NCBI RefSeq assembly: GCF_014653175.1
Contig: NZ_BNAG01000003.1
Location: 310,001 to 374,000, forward strand
Source of the DNA: Roseivirga thermotolerans
Lineage (GTDB): Bacteria > Bacteroidota > Bacteroidia > Cytophagales > Cyclobacteriaceae
Length of the DNA: 64,000 nt
Reading direction: 5' to 3'
Positions 16,928-26,980 of the stretch are shown piece after piece. Position 1 is the first letter of the stretch; the number at the start of each line of letters is the position of its first letter. The translations under genes were made by a program, and so were the position numbers. The notes beneath the pieces are model-generated. The model searched no databases. It was given only the letters and a program-made list of their open reading frames with translations, and was not told where the DNA came from.

Positions 16928-18406
16928 ATGAGCAAAGGTTTACCTAAACGCAGCGAAGACTATTCCCTATGGTACAACGAATTGGTGAAGAAGGCCGATC
17001 TGGCTGAAAACTCACCGGTTAGAGGATGTATGGTTATTAAGCCCTATGGGTTTAGTATTTGGGAGAAAATGCAAGCGGAAATCGACCGCATGTTTAAAGA
17101 AACAGGGCATACTAACGCCTATTTCCCCTTGTTTATTCCCAAGTCCTATTTAAGTAAGGAAGCCGACCATGTGGAGGGATTTGCTAAGGAATGTGCTGTG
17201 GTAACCCATTACCGACTTAAGAACGATGAGAACGGAAACGGTGTGGTAGTAGATCCGGAAGCGAAACTAGAAGAAGAGCTAATTGTGAGGCCTACCTCCG
17301 AAACAGTCATTTGGAGTACTTATAAAAACTGGATTCAGTCTTACAGGGACCTACCAATTTTGGTCAACCAATGGGCCAATGTGGTTCGTTGGGAGATGCG
17401 AACAAGGCTTTTTTTGCGTACCGCTGAGTTTCTTTGGCAGGAAGGACATACGGCACATGCGACCAAACAAGAGGCTATTGATGAGTCTGTACAAATGATG
17501 AATGTCTATGCTCAGTTTGCCGAGGAGTTTATGGCGTTGCCAGTAGTAAAAGGAGTGAAGTCTGAAGCTGAGCGATTTGCCGGTGCCATTGAGACCTATT
17601 GTATAGAGGCCTTAATGCAAGACGGGAAAGCGTTGCAGGCTGGTACTTCGCACTTCTTAGGTCAGAACTTTGCCAAAGCATTTGATGTAAAGTTTGCCAC
17701 TAAAGAGGGGGGGCTGGAATACGTATGGGGAACGTCTTGGGGGGTAAGTACACGCCTGATGGGAGCGCTTATTATGGCTCATTCAGACGATCAGGGCTTG
17801 GTGTTGCCTCCAAAATTGGCCCCTATTCAGGTGGTGATTGTTCCTATTTACAAAGGCGATGACCAATTGGCTCAAATCAGCGAAAAAGTGGCTGAAATTC
17901 AGTCTAAACTAAGAGCAAAGGGCATTAGTGTAAAGTTTGACAGCCGGGATACTCACAAGCCAGGGTTTAAATTTGCAGAGTGGGAGCTTAAAGGGGTGCC
18001 TGTTCGGTTGGCTATAGGCCCTCGCGATTTGGAAAACAATACACTGGAAATAGCCAGAAGAGATACCGGGGAGAAACAGTCTTTCGATCTTTCTGAAGAC
18101 ATTGCCCTTAAGGTTGAAAGCCTGCTTGAGGATATACAAAAGAATATTTACCAAAAGGCGATCAATTTCCGGGAAAGCCATACTACAGAGGTGAACTCGT
18201 ATGATGAGTTTAAAGAAGTACTGGAAGGCAAGGGAGGCTTTGTCTCTGCGCATTGGGACGGAACTGCCGAAACGGAAGAAAAGATTAAGGAAGAAAACAA
18301 AGCCACAATCCGATGCATTCCTTTGGATCAAAAGCAGGAGGAGGGAGCTTGTATCTACTCCGGAAAACCCTCTAAGGGAAGAGTACTTTTTGCGAAGGCT
18401 TACTAA
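16928..18406 (+). CDS. proS: Prolyl-tRNA synthetase (archaeal/eukaryote-type short form)
   Basis: 492 residues. Class II motif 2 is visible in [25 protein letters not shown] (positions near 155-180), preceded by RPTSETVIW, and the C-terminus ends with the conserved aromatic residue of this type (FAKAY). The bacterial editing insertion is absent and a C-terminal extension is present, which marks the type 3 enzyme common in Bacteroidota. It charges tRNA-Pro with proline. Confidence 0.96.
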   Translation: MSKGLPKRSEDYSLWYNELVKKADLAENSPVRGCMVIKPYGFSIWEKMQAEIDRMFKETGHTNAYFPLFIPKSYLSKEADHVEGFAKECAVVTHYRLKNDENGNGVVVDPEAKLEEELIVRPTSETVIWSTYKNWIQSYRDLPILVNQWANVVRWEMRTRLFLRTAEFLWQEGHTAHATKQEAIDESVQMMNVYAQFAEEFMALPVVKGVKSEAERFAGAIETYCIEALMQDGKALQAGTSHFLGQNFAKAFDVKFATKEGGLEYVWGTSWGVSTRLMGALIMAHSDDQGLVLPPKLAPIQVVIVPIYKGDDQLAQISEKVAEIQSKLRAKGISVKFDSRDTHKPGFKFAEWELKGVPVRLAIGPRDLENNTLEIARRDTGEKQSFDLSEDIALKVESLLEDIQKNIYQKAINFRESHTTEVNSYDEFKEVLEGKGGFVSAHWDGTAETEEKIKEENKATIRCIPLDQKQEEGACIYSGKPSKGRVLFAKAY

Positions 18407-18454
18407 AGCCCGTTTCATTTTATATGTATATTGGTGTGATTTAGTTAAACACCC

Positions 18455-18931
18455 ATGGGCGACTGGCTTTCGGTACTTTTATTAATACTTGTTGGACTAG
18501 TTCTAATTTACTTAGAGCTGTTGTTTGTGCCAGGCACCACTATACTCGGACTTATTGGCTTAGGCCTATGCGTAACGGGGATTTATCTCAGTTATACCAG
18601 TCTTGGAAGCAGTACCGGTAATTGGGTGTTGGCAGGTACCCTAATGCTTTCTATTGTCGGTCTTGTTTTTAGTTTTAGATCTAAGTCTTGGCATAGATTT
18701 TCGCTCAAAACCGCCAACAACAGTAAAGTGAATGAAGACTATTATTCAGGTCTCCAAATTGAGATGCGTGGAATAGCACTCTCCGATTTAAAACCAATTG
18801 GTAAAGGAGAATTTAATCATAAAACCTATGAGGTAAGGTCTAGCGGGGAGCACATAGCTTCCGGATCGAGCATTAAGATTACCAAAGTAGAGGGCAACAA
18901 AATTATAGTAGAAACAATAACCACTAGTTAA
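18455..18931 (+). CDS. NfeD-like membrane protein
   Basis: 158 residues: three membrane segments in the first 75 residues ([19 protein letters not shown] and following) and a small C-terminal OB-fold-like region (about 100-158, [20 protein letters not shown]). This is the short NfeD1b-type architecture without the protease part. The stop overlaps the floA ATG, the usual arrangement for NfeD and flotillin-like genes that act together in membrane organisation. Confidence 0.87.
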   Translation: MGDWLSVLLLILVGLVLIYLELLFVPGTTILGLIGLGLCVTGIYLSYTSLGSSTGNWVLAGTLMLSIVGLVFSFRSKSWHRFSLKTANNSKVNEDYYSGLQIEMRGIALSDLKPIGKGEFNHKTYEVRSSGEHIASGSSIKITKVEGNKIIVETITTS

Positions 18932-19944
18932 TGGAAAATTATACTGTACTCATAGCCGTAATAGGCGGTATTATATTACTCTTCGTGTTCTTGTACTTTG
19001 TGCCAGTAAATCTGTGGATTACTGCACAATTCTCGAATGTAAGGGTTGGTCTGCTAGAGCTCGTATTTATGCGGATCAGGAAGGTTCCGCCTAGAATTGT
19101 GGTGGAATCCATGATTACTGCAACAAAAGCCGGGCTCGAAGTTAGTACAGCTGATTTGGAAACCCACTACTTGGCGGGAGGTAATGTCCCTTCTGTCATC
19201 AAGGCCTTGATTTCTGCAGATAAGGCCAATATAAGCCTTACTTTTAAACAAGCGACAGCCATTGATTTGGCCGGAAGAGATGTATTCGAAGCGGTACAGA
19301 TTTCTGTAAACCCTAAAGTAATTACTACACCTAAAGTTGCGGCTGTTGCGGCTGATGGTATTCAGTTGATAGCCATTGCCAGGGTAACCGTAAGAGCCAA
19401 CATCCAACAATTGGTTGGAGGTGCTGGAGAAGATACTATTTTGGCCAGGGTAGGTGAAGGGATTGTGACATCCATTGGTTCTGCAGGAACCCATAAAGAA
19501 GTGTTAGAAAATCCTGATAAGATTTCGAAGCTGGTGCTACAAAGAGGTTTAGATGCCGGAACGGCTTTTGAAATTCTTTCCATCGATATAGCCGATGTGG
19601 ATGTTGGAGCCAATATTGGAGCGCAACTACAAACCGATCAGGCACAGGCCGATTTAAAAGTTGCCGAAGCCAAGGCCGAAGAAAGAAGGGCTATGGCCGT
19701 TGCCAACGAACAAGAGATGAAAGCCAAGTCTCAAGAGGCGCGAGCTAAGGTAATCGAAGCGGAAGCTGAAATTCCAAAGGCCATCGCTGAGGCATTCAGA
19801 TCAGGAAATCTTGGAGTAATGGACTACTACAAGTTTGAAAACATAAAAGCCGATACCGATATGAGAGAATCCATAGCTAACCCTTCTCAAAAATCGGGAG
19901 GTGCCGGAAAGCGAAGAAGCGATGGGGGAAGTTCCAAAAGCTAG
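18931..19944 (+). CDS. floA: Flotillin-like protein FloA
   Basis: 337 residues, close to the usual length. One N-terminal membrane segment (6-26) is followed by an SPFH-type domain containing [21 protein letters not shown] and an Ala/Glu/Lys-rich coiled coil (about 235-285) with [18 protein letters not shown]. This matches the FloA (UPF0365, YqfA) family, which scaffolds bacterial membrane microdomains. It follows nfeD with a one-base TAATG overlap. Confidence 0.94.
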   Translation: MENYTVLIAVIGGIILLFVFLYFVPVNLWITAQFSNVRVGLLELVFMRIRKVPPRIVVESMITATKAGLEVSTADLETHYLAGGNVPSVIKALISADKANISLTFKQATAIDLAGRDVFEAVQISVNPKVITTPKVAAVAADGIQLIAIARVTVRANIQQLVGGAGEDTILARVGEGIVTSIGSAGTHKEVLENPDKISKLVLQRGLDAGTAFEILSIDIADVDVGANIGAQLQTDQAQADLKVAEAKAEERRAMAVANEQEMKAKSQEARAKVIEAEAEIPKAIAEAFRSGNLGVMDYYKFENIKADTDMRESIANPSQKSGGAGKRRSDGGSSKS

Positions 19945-20314
19945 TCTAAAAGCCGGTACAAAGAAAACATAAGGAAGTGTCTCAAACGTTAGCTGAGTGC
20001 AACCCCTAGCCAGACTGCCGATAAGTAGGGGTATCTGAATTTCAAAATTAGGAGGCCCTGGCTTCAAGGTTTCTGACTGAATGGTGAATAGAGGTTACTT
20101 ATTCAGGTTCTATTGAAGTAAACCAACTTGCGTCAGAGGTTGTGTTTTCATAGCACCTGATAAGGAGCGTTGGTGAAAATACAATAGTCCATCCGATTTG
20201 AGCAGGGAACCTTGTGACGAGTTTTAAGACTTTTGAGATGACCTCTTTTCTTTTGAGGCTATTCCTTTTAATGGTGGGGCGGTAGCTCAATGCTCCGTGC
20301 GGTGAGAAGAGTGT
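19945..20314. other. Intergenic stretch without a supported gene
   Basis: 370 bases between convergent floA and the WG-repeat gene. The longest open frame (63 residues, minus strand, 20099-20290) has no recognisable motif, no convincing promoter and a composition unlike the neighbours. No terminator hairpin with a T-run was found. Confidence 0.5.
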
Positions 20315-22525
20315 CTAGTTAAGCTTGTATTTCTTGGTTTCGCTACCTTTAAAGCCTAAGAAAAGTTCTCCATACTGTTTTATGGATTTGTAAATGGTGG
20401 GTAGTATATCATTGCCTGATTTATGTATGACTCCATATAGTCCCTGTCTCTCCACCAGAAAATAGCCATTAGACAACGGTACAATACTATCGAATGATGG
20501 GTTTTTGATGATCTGACCATCACCAGAGGCTAGCCCGATTTTTGAATCGGCATACAATAAAAAGTAGTCTTCAATTCTTTCGATCAGGTCATAGTTCAGC
20601 GAAACTACCGCTTGGCCATTAATGTCTATGATTCCCCAACGGCTTGCACTTTCAACAATGGAAAGGCCATTTCTGAAGGCCTCCACTTGGTCAAAATTTG
20701 GTTGGATAATGAGGGTTTCGTCTTCATTTACAAAACCCCATTTCCCAATGAGTTTCACAGAAAATAAGCCTTCACTGTATTGACCCACCTCTTCGTAGCG
20801 GTTGGCTATGGTAAGTTGTGCTCGCGTATTAATGAAACCCCATTGCGCATTTTTCCGAATTGGAATAAAATCGTTGAGTTGCTTTCCCAAGGAATCAATG
20901 GAAGTGTCCAGCGCAAAAGCCTCTTGGTCAGTAGGTTTAAAAAAGAAACGCTTACCGTCCCTTTCCAGCAGCAAGGTGTTGGGGTCTATGGAAATTACCT
21001 TTTGGTAGTGGTGTTCCAAAAGAGGAGTTCCATTGAATTGGTATAACCTATAGGTGCCATCGGGACTCATTTTTACAATAGCTCCGGAAGAGTAATTGAA
21101 ATCAGACTGGTCTCTGTATATAGGTTTTCCATACCAGTCAGCCAGTCCCCATTCAGTTCCTTGTTTATAGTAAACGTACTGCTGGTCTATAAATCTTAAA
21201 CTGTCATAATAGGGAGTCATTATCCATAAACCCTTACTGTTAATCATTCCATAATTACCATTATAGTAAGCAATGGCTCTGTCGCTTGTAAACTCAGAGA
21301 GGTAATCGTACAGGAAGGGAGTTGTTTCTTTACCGTTTGAGCCTAGAAGGCCTATTTTATCATTCCTTTGGGCTTGAAAGTAGCCATTGTTCAAAGAAAC
21401 GATGGATTGGTAGTTGAATAAATTGATTTTTTTACCCCTATAGTCAAAAACAGACCAGTTGTATCCATCGGCCTGGCTTATTTTCCCGAAAAATACTTCA
21501 TCATAAAGCTGCACTTCCTCAAACGAATCACGGAATAATGACTTACCATTGACGTCATAAACATTTAGACGATTGTCATTTTTGTTTCTGGTAACATAGC
21601 CGTGCCTTCCGGCTTTTATTAATTCTTGATCATCACTAAAACTGAGATAATTGGCTGCCAGATCGAGTAGGCCTACATCGTTATGAGACTTAGACACAAA
21701 GTGCCCATTGCTTAGCACCTCAATCGTGTTGAAAAAGTGCGATCTCGTAAAGCCCTCTGAGGAATACTCGTCCCACTGAGGGTAGGTGGAGGCTACAATA
21801 TGATTGTCCTCTATGTCGATTCGCGAGTAATCCATTGGCACTACGGCCTCAAGGTTATTATTGAGTAATCCAAAATGATTATATCTGGAGACTTTAAAAT
21901 AGTTGGTTCCGAGAACCTCTATTCTATTGTAGTCGAAATGAGTGAGCCTTTTACCTTTATCATTAAAAATAGCCGTGAGACCATCCTTGCTTGAAACGGC
22001 CAGAAATTGATTGATAGGGGTGATTTGTATGTGTTCTATTGGTATGATGACGCTTCCTCTTTCACTGATATAGCCCGTTAGGTATTGTCCACCTTTTTTC
22101 TGAGTAGCTATCAGACCTTCGTGAGCGGGTGTAAGCTTGCTATATTCCGTAGGAACAATCATTTTCCCACGACTATCAATTACTCCATACTCCCTTAAAA
22201 TGCTGTGCTGAGCTTTTTGTGAAACTATAATATGACCCTTGGGGGTTGGGAAAAGGTCTTGGTAGAGATGCTGTGTTACTTTAGAACCATCTGTATTGAT
22301 AAGAGCCCACTTTTCGTTTTTTCTTGCCCCAAGCACTCCATCAATTACCTGAAAGGTATGGTTTGACCAGCCAAGCGCTTCGTAGGTAGGGGGAATTATT
22401 ACCGCTTGTGTAGCCGACTCCTTGAGGCCCACTTTTCCGTTTTCGGTAAAGGGCTCATACTGATTGGCTGCGGCTTGCCATGGGCCAAAAAAAAGAATTA
22501 AGAAAACGAAGCCTCGAAAAACCAT
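20315..22525 (-). CDS. WG-repeat secreted protein
   Basis: 736 residues with a signal peptide (about 1-20, GPWQAAANQ). The whole mature chain consists of WG/KWG beta-hairpin repeats of roughly 45-55 residues, each with a core such as KWGFVNEDETLIIQPNFDQV or RWGIIDINGQAVVSLNYDLI. At least a dozen copies are recognisable, several degenerate. WG-repeat proteins are surface or periplasmic and thought to bind partners, with no enzymatic role established. It stands alone, with no operon partner. Confidence 0.85.
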   Translation of the reverse strand: MVFRGFVFLILFFGPWQAAANQYEPFTENGKVGLKESATQAVIIPPTYEALGWSNHTFQVIDGVLGARKNEKWALINTDGSKVTQHLYQDLFPTPKGHIIVSQKAQHSILREYGVIDSRGKMIVPTEYSKLTPAHEGLIATQKKGGQYLTGYISERGSVIIPIEHIQITPINQFLAVSSKDGLTAIFNDKGKRLTHFDYNRIEVLGTNYFKVSRYNHFGLLNNNLEAVVPMDYSRIDIEDNHIVASTYPQWDEYSSEGFTRSHFFNTIEVLSNGHFVSKSHNDVGLLDLAANYLSFSDDQELIKAGRHGYVTRNKNDNRLNVYDVNGKSLFRDSFEEVQLYDEVFFGKISQADGYNWSVFDYRGKKINLFNYQSIVSLNNGYFQAQRNDKIGLLGSNGKETTPFLYDYLSEFTSDRAIAYYNGNYGMINSKGLWIMTPYYDSLRFIDQQYVYYKQGTEWGLADWYGKPIYRDQSDFNYSSGAIVKMSPDGTYRLYQFNGTPLLEHHYQKVISIDPNTLLLERDGKRFFFKPTDQEAFALDTSIDSLGKQLNDFIPIRKNAQWGFINTRAQLTIANRYEEVGQYSEGLFSVKLIGKWGFVNEDETLIIQPNFDQVEAFRNGLSIVESASRWGIIDINGQAVVSLNYDLIERIEDYFLLYADSKIGLASGDGQIIKNPSFDSIVPLSNGYFLVERQGLYGVIHKSGNDILPTIYKSIKQYGELFLGFKGSETKKYKLN

Positions 22526-22595
22526 AGAAGTGATCTACCAACCCGAAAGCTGAGAAAAAAAGCTTTTATAGTAAAGGCTTATGCAGTAAAAGGAA

Positions 22596-23858
22596 CTATT
22601 GTTTTACCGGATCTTTTTCCAGGTTGAAAAGGTCGTTGAGGACATCAATGAGCGTTTCTGCCTCTCCACGCTGACAAGCGGCCTTTAATTGCAGTACAGG
22701 AAGCTTCATAATCTTGTTTGTAATGCTCTTAGAAAACTTATCGGCAAAGGCTTCTACTTCCGGGCTGGCGTTCTTAAGGTGCTTTTTGAGTTCTTCCTGA
22801 CGGATGTCTTCAAGCGCTTTTTTAAGTTTATGTATGGTGGGTGAAACCTCCATTTCGCGAGACCAATCCAGAAATTCGGTCATAGATTGGGCTATAATAG
22901 CTTCTACCTGGGGTATGGCATCTATTCTTTTTTGTACCGCCTGAGAAGTCTTGTCGTTGATTTCATCAATATTGTACAGACTCACCCCCTTAATGGATTC
23001 CACGGCCGGTGAAATGGAGCGAGGTATACTCAAATCGATAAAGTATTTCAGGCCATTCTCAGGCAATACTTCCAGGTCGTTAAGGTCTATAAAATCTTTT
23101 ATGGGCAGGCTTGAAACAACAATGTCATACTCGGCCAGTTTGTTCTTTATGCCTTCAAACTCCGTTTTGCCAAAGCCACATTGCAGGGCAACTTCATTGA
23201 GTTTATCAGTGCTGCGGTTGGTAAGAGTAATTTCAAATGCGGAACCCATTAGGTTTTTCGCCAGGTCTTCGCCAATCTCGCCTAAACCAATTACGAGGAT
23301 TTTAGCATCTACAAATCCTTGAGCAAGGGTTTTTATAAGCTCAGCGGTTGCGTAAGAAACACTGGCAGCACCATCCCTAAAGGCTGTTTCTTGTACTACT
23401 CGTTTATTAGCAAAAAATATGGTGTGCAGTAACCGGTGCAGGTATGGCCCGGCTGTATTGGCATCGGCCGCCATTTGGTAGGCTCTTTTTATCTGATTGA
23501 TGATCTGAAGGTCGCCTACAACCTGGGCTTCCAAGCCAAGAGAAACCCTAAATAAATATTGAGCAGCATCTTCCGATTTGTCAATACTATCGAAGTATTG
23601 AGCGTATTGAGAGGAGTTGGTTAACCCTTTTTTCGCGCACAGAAAACCGATCAGTTCGTTCGAAAGGTTATGAGAGTGGCTGTAGTAAATCTCAGTGCGG
23701 TTGCAGGTAGATAGCACCATAAGGTCGCTCACCTCAGCAACTTGAACGAACTCTTCCAAAAACTCTTTGGCTAGAGCATCATCTATCGAGAGCACTTCAC
23801 GTATTTCTACCGGTGCTTTTTTATACGATAAACTAAGAACTTTAAAACCCTCTCTCAT
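22596..23858 (-). CDS. hemA: Glutamyl-tRNA reductase
   Basis: 420 residues. The catalytic cysteine is C52 in STCNRTEIYY, the NADPH-binding loop is VIGLGEIGEDLAKNL (near 187-201), and the C-terminal dimerisation helix ends the protein. It reduces glutamyl-tRNA to glutamate-1-semialdehyde, the first step of C5-pathway tetrapyrrole synthesis. It is monocistronic here; hemC and other haem genes are not adjacent. Confidence 0.95.
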   Translation of the reverse strand: MREGFKVLSLSYKKAPVEIREVLSIDDALAKEFLEEFVQVAEVSDLMVLSTCNRTEIYYSHSHNLSNELIGFLCAKKGLTNSSQYAQYFDSIDKSEDAAQYLFRVSLGLEAQVVGDLQIINQIKRAYQMAADANTAGPYLHRLLHTIFFANKRVVQETAFRDGAASVSYATAELIKTLAQGFVDAKILVIGLGEIGEDLAKNLMGSAFEITLTNRSTDKLNEVALQCGFGKTEFEGIKNKLAEYDIVVSSLPIKDFIDLNDLEVLPENGLKYFIDLSIPRSISPAVESIKGVSLYNIDEINDKTSQAVQKRIDAIPQVEAIIAQSMTEFLDWSREMEVSPTIHKLKKALEDIRQEELKKHLKNASPEVEAFADKFSKSITNKIMKLPVLQLKAACQRGEAETLIDVLNDLFNLEKDPVKQ

Positions 23859-23892
23859 TCTAATTTGCGCCTACCTCTTCTAATACGCTGTG

Positions 23893-23900
23893 CAAAAATA
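23893..23900 (-). promoter_or_regulatory. Possible -7 element (TATTTTTG) of hemA
   Basis: On the minus strand the octamer TATTTTTG matches TAnnTTTG and lies 34 bases upstream of the hemA start. No properly spaced TTTG precedes it. Confidence 0.35.
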
Positions 23901-24040
23901 AACCCTACTCTCCCGTTAAAAAAGTGATCAATATCAGTGTTTGCTATTTAGAATCATTCTACTTAACAAAGTACTGGTATTATAATATTCCTAAATTAAG
24001 AATTTTTTATCTTAAAGCACGCAATTAAATAAACGCCAGC

Positions 24041-24973
24041 ATGATCAATCGTGCTAAACAACTCTTTTTCAGGCTTATAAGTTTCAGTAAAACAGAGGCA
24101 AAAGGAACAGTGGTTTTGTTTGTCCTGATAGGTTGTTGCCTTGTTGCTCCAAGGGTCTATATCCGCTTTTCAGGCAGGACTTATGATAATCAGGCTGATC
24201 GTTTAAAGCTAGATAGTCTTTTAACTCAGATTGAGGCTTTTCGGGATACCATGGTTAAACCAGAGGTAGAACTGAAAAAATTTGATCCCAACCAAGCCTC
24301 TGTAGATGACTTGGTGGCCGTGGGTATTCCTCGCTTTTTGGCTCAACGTATTGAGCGATACAGAAATGGAGGAGGGTTCTTCAGAGTAAGAGATGACCTT
24401 TCAAAGATTTATGACTTCCCCGATTCGCTTTTTTTGGTGTTAGAACCATTTATTGATTTACCCAGACAACCAATTGGAATACAGAAGAAGGCTGTCGTTA
24501 GGAAGTCAGAGAGCCAAAAGAGAAACGAAAGCGCCCGATGGGTGGAGCAGGTAAGTCGGTTTGAAGAGCCGGGGCTTATGATTGATATCAATAAGGCTGA
24601 TTCGGCTGATTTTCAACAACTACATGGCATTGGCCCGGGTTATGCTGGTCGCATGATAAAGTTCAGAGAAGCATTGGGAGGGTTTCATTCCGTGGAGCAA
24701 CTGGCTGATTTATATGGTATGAGCGACAGTCTCTATCTACAAATCAGAAGCTTTTTGCATGTAGCCGACTCGGTAACGCTTAAAGCGGTTCCTATTAATA
24801 TAGCCACCTTCAAACAACTTAACAGTCATCCTTACATAAGCTATGAACTGACTAAAGAAATATTGATGACCAAGAGCAAATATGGTAAATTCAAAACTCC
24901 GGAAGACTTGAGAAGGCTTAGTTTGCTAGACTCTTCTACCCGGATGAAGCTAATACCATATATTAAGTTCTAA
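24041..24973 (+). CDS. Membrane-anchored helix-hairpin-helix protein (ComEA-like)
   Basis: 310 residues with one N-terminal membrane segment (about 28-46) and three helix-hairpin-helix units: FDPNQASVDDLVAVGIP (near 86), IDINKADSADFQQLHGIGPG (near 184) and PINIATFKQLNSHPYIS (near 252). The repeated N-x-A-x-x-x-x-L pattern is the ComEA DNA-binding signature. DNA binding at the cell surface or in the periplasm is inferred; a role in DNA uptake would need other competence genes, none of which are visible. Its stop overlaps the start of nnr. Confidence 0.82.
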   Translation: MINRAKQLFFRLISFSKTEAKGTVVLFVLIGCCLVAPRVYIRFSGRTYDNQADRLKLDSLLTQIEAFRDTMVKPEVELKKFDPNQASVDDLVAVGIPRFLAQRIERYRNGGGFFRVRDDLSKIYDFPDSLFLVLEPFIDLPRQPIGIQKKAVVRKSESQKRNESARWVEQVSRFEEPGLMIDINKADSADFQQLHGIGPGYAGRMIKFREALGGFHSVEQLADLYGMSDSLYLQIRSFLHVADSVTLKAVPINIATFKQLNSHPYISYELTKEILMTKSKYGKFKTPEDLRRLSLLDSSTRMKLIPYIKF

Positions 24974-26454
24974 TGCTCAAAATTCTAAGTGCCAGCCAAA
25001 TTCGACAGGCAGACGCCTATACTATAAAGCATGAGCCAATTACTTCATGGGCCTTAATGGAAAGGGCTTCTCAGGCCTTTGTCGATGAATTCTGTACACA
25101 TGTTTCGATGGAGCAGACCATTACCGTAGTGGCAGGTATGGGAAATAATGGTGGTGACGGATTGGCTATTGCCCGCCTTTTACGAAACAAAGGATATCAG
25201 GTGAAGCCTGTGTTGCTTCAATGGCAAGGTAAGCTTAGTGAAGATTGTGAGAAAACCCTGACTAAGTTGAGTGATGTGGTGCAGGTAGTTTCTCCGGAAG
25301 ACTTCAGTGCTCCCAAAACGGATGTGCTTATTGATGCTATATTCGGCTCCGGTCTCAACCGGCCCGTTACTGGCGGTTTGGCTAAGGTAATAGAACAGCT
25401 TAACCGGAGTTCGGCCATGCGTATCTCGGTAGACATTCCTTCCGGTTTGTTTGCTGATGAAGTAAATGGCGAAGGTGAGATAGTGAGGGCAGATATGACC
25501 ATCACTTTCCAATGCCCCAAGCTTAGTATGCTTCTGCCTGAAAGTGGAATCTACGCGGGAGAGTTGAAAATAGTAGATATAGGGCTACACAGGGCTTTTG
25601 TTGAGCAGTTAGGAGGTCATTACCACTACATCACAAAAGCAGTGGAAAAGCTTTTTCCTCAACGGTATAAATTTCAGCATAAAGGAAACTTTGGTCATGT
25701 GCAGGTGTTTGCCGGTAGTTTAGGGAAAATAGGGGCTGCCTATTTGTGCGCCAAGGGAGCCATGCGAGCCGGGGCGGGTCTTCTAACTTTGCATGTGCCA
25801 CAATGCGCAATGGCAATACTTCAGACCAGTTTACCCGAAGCCATGCTCACTCTGGATGATGACTATGCGCACATTAGTTCGTCAGGAATTCTTGATAAGA
25901 CCAACGTGGTTTGCTTTGGCCCGGGGGTAGGTACACACATCGCTACGGTAGAGGCTTTGAGGGGATTGCTGGAGTCATATTCAGGGCCACTGGTAATTGA
26001 TGCTGACGGTTTAAATATACTTTCAGAACATAGTGAGCTAGCAGATATGCTTCCTGTCAATACCATAATTACTCCTCATGTGGGTGAGTTTCACCGGTTG
26101 TTCGGAGAACACTCGCATGGTTTGGGCCGTATAGAGACGGCCAGGCAACAGGCCATGAGGAGAGAATGGATTATAGTACTAAAGGGAGCCCACACAGCAA
26201 TTGTTGCGCCAAACGGTAATGTTTATTTTAACTCCACCGGTAATCCGGGAATGGCTACAGCAGGTAGTGGCGATGTGCTGGCCGGAGTAATCAGTGGTTT
26301 ACTCGCACAGGGCCTCAGCCCACTAGAGGCGGCTCAGCTGGCTGTTTACTGGCATGGTAAGGCCGGAGATGAGGCGGCAAAAAATGTAGGAAAACTGTCA
26401 TTGATGGCATCAGATTTGCTAGAATTCTTACCGACATCGAATCTTAACGTTTAG
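24973..26454 (+). CDS. nnr: Bifunctional NAD(P)H-hydrate epimerase / ADP-dependent dehydratase
   Basis: 493 residues with two fused enzymes. Residues about 1-215 form the YjeF_N epimerase with GMGNNGGDGLAIARLL; residues about 225-490 form the ribokinase-like dehydratase with KGAHTAIV and the phosphate-binding AGSGDVLAGVISG. Together they repair hydrated NADH and NADPH. The ATG overlaps the stop of the HhH gene by one base. Confidence 0.94.
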   Translation: MLKILSASQIRQADAYTIKHEPITSWALMERASQAFVDEFCTHVSMEQTITVVAGMGNNGGDGLAIARLLRNKGYQVKPVLLQWQGKLSEDCEKTLTKLSDVVQVVSPEDFSAPKTDVLIDAIFGSGLNRPVTGGLAKVIEQLNRSSAMRISVDIPSGLFADEVNGEGEIVRADMTITFQCPKLSMLLPESGIYAGELKIVDIGLHRAFVEQLGGHYHYITKAVEKLFPQRYKFQHKGNFGHVQVFAGSLGKIGAAYLCAKGAMRAGAGLLTLHVPQCAMAILQTSLPEAMLTLDDDYAHISSSGILDKTNVVCFGPGVGTHIATVEALRGLLESYSGPLVIDADGLNILSEHSELADMLPVNTIITPHVGEFHRLFGEHSHGLGRIETARQQAMRREWIIVLKGAHTAIVAPNGNVYFNSTGNPGMATAGSGDVLAGVISGLLAQGLSPLEAAQLAVYWHGKAGDEAAKNVGKLSLMASDLLEFLPTSNLNV

Positions 26455-26526
26455 AACATGTGATTTATTGAAAAAAAACTTACATTTATCTAAACCTTAA
26501 ACACTTAATAAGGGTCTAACTAAATA

Positions 26527-26907
26527 ATGAGGGTCTTCAACCATCACATATCGCTTTTCAAATGGCTGCTTACGTTGGCGCTGGTGCTGCTTGCATATTC
26601 TGCTTCTGCACAGTCTAAGGCTTTGGCTGGAGCAACCTCAACCAACCCCAACGAAAAGGTGAAAGTTGGAATTTTCCCTAATCCAACATCCGATTTTCTG
26701 AACATTGATCTTACCAAGCTAGATTTGGAGAAGCCTCAATTCGAGATTCGAAGCATCATAGGAAGTAAAATGACTGCGGTAGTAGAGGATAATGGACCTA
26801 AAAAGTACAAGGTTGATGTGCAGTCTTTTCCCAGAGGGTATTATTTGGTGATTGTACGAGACGATCGGTCAAAATTTCAACAAACGGTTCGATTCAGCAA
26901 GAAATAG
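26527..26907 (+). CDS. Stand-alone type IX secretion sorting domain protein
   Basis: 126 residues made of a signal peptide (about 1-29, ending YSASAQ), a short linker and a C-terminal sorting domain only. The domain has the usual start VGIFPNPTSDFLNI (47-60), a central basic strand and the ending QQTVRFSKK typical of type A sorting domains. Normally such a domain sits behind a large passenger; here there is none. It may be a remnant, a very small secreted protein, or a component that uses this fold in another way. A strong hairpin terminator follows. Confidence 0.78.
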   Translation: MRVFNHHISLFKWLLTLALVLLAYSASAQSKALAGATSTNPNEKVKVGIFPNPTSDFLNIDLTKLDLEKPQFEIRSIIGSKMTAVVEDNGPKKYKVDVQSFPRGYYLVIVRDDRSKFQQTVRFSKK

Positions 26908-26926
26908 TTGCTTTGATAAAAAATAT

Positions 26927-26966
26927 AAAAGCACGCTAACGTTCGGTTGGCGTGCTTTTCTTTTTT
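26927..26966. terminator. Bidirectional rho-independent terminator
   Basis: AAAAGCACGCTAAC (26927-26940) pairs with GTTGGCGTGCTTTT (26946-26959) through a 14-pair stem with one G-U and a 5-base loop. A T-rich tract follows on the plus strand and A-rich sequence precedes it, so it can serve both the sorting-domain gene and the converging asnS. Confidence 0.85.
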
Positions 26967-26980
26967 GAAGTAAGTAAGGC

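Noticed and set aside
18201-18485. 94-residue frame overlapping the 3' end of proS and the start of the nfeD gene
   Set aside because: It is a shadow of proS in another frame; both true genes are well supported.
20099-20290. 63-residue frame on the minus strand between floA and the WG-repeat gene
   Set aside because: No motif, no promoter and no leader; looks like chance in a non-coding gap.
20278-20305. Sequence GGGCGGTAGCTCAATG resembling the start of a tRNA
   Set aside because: No matching anticodon stem, T arm or acceptor partner can be folded.
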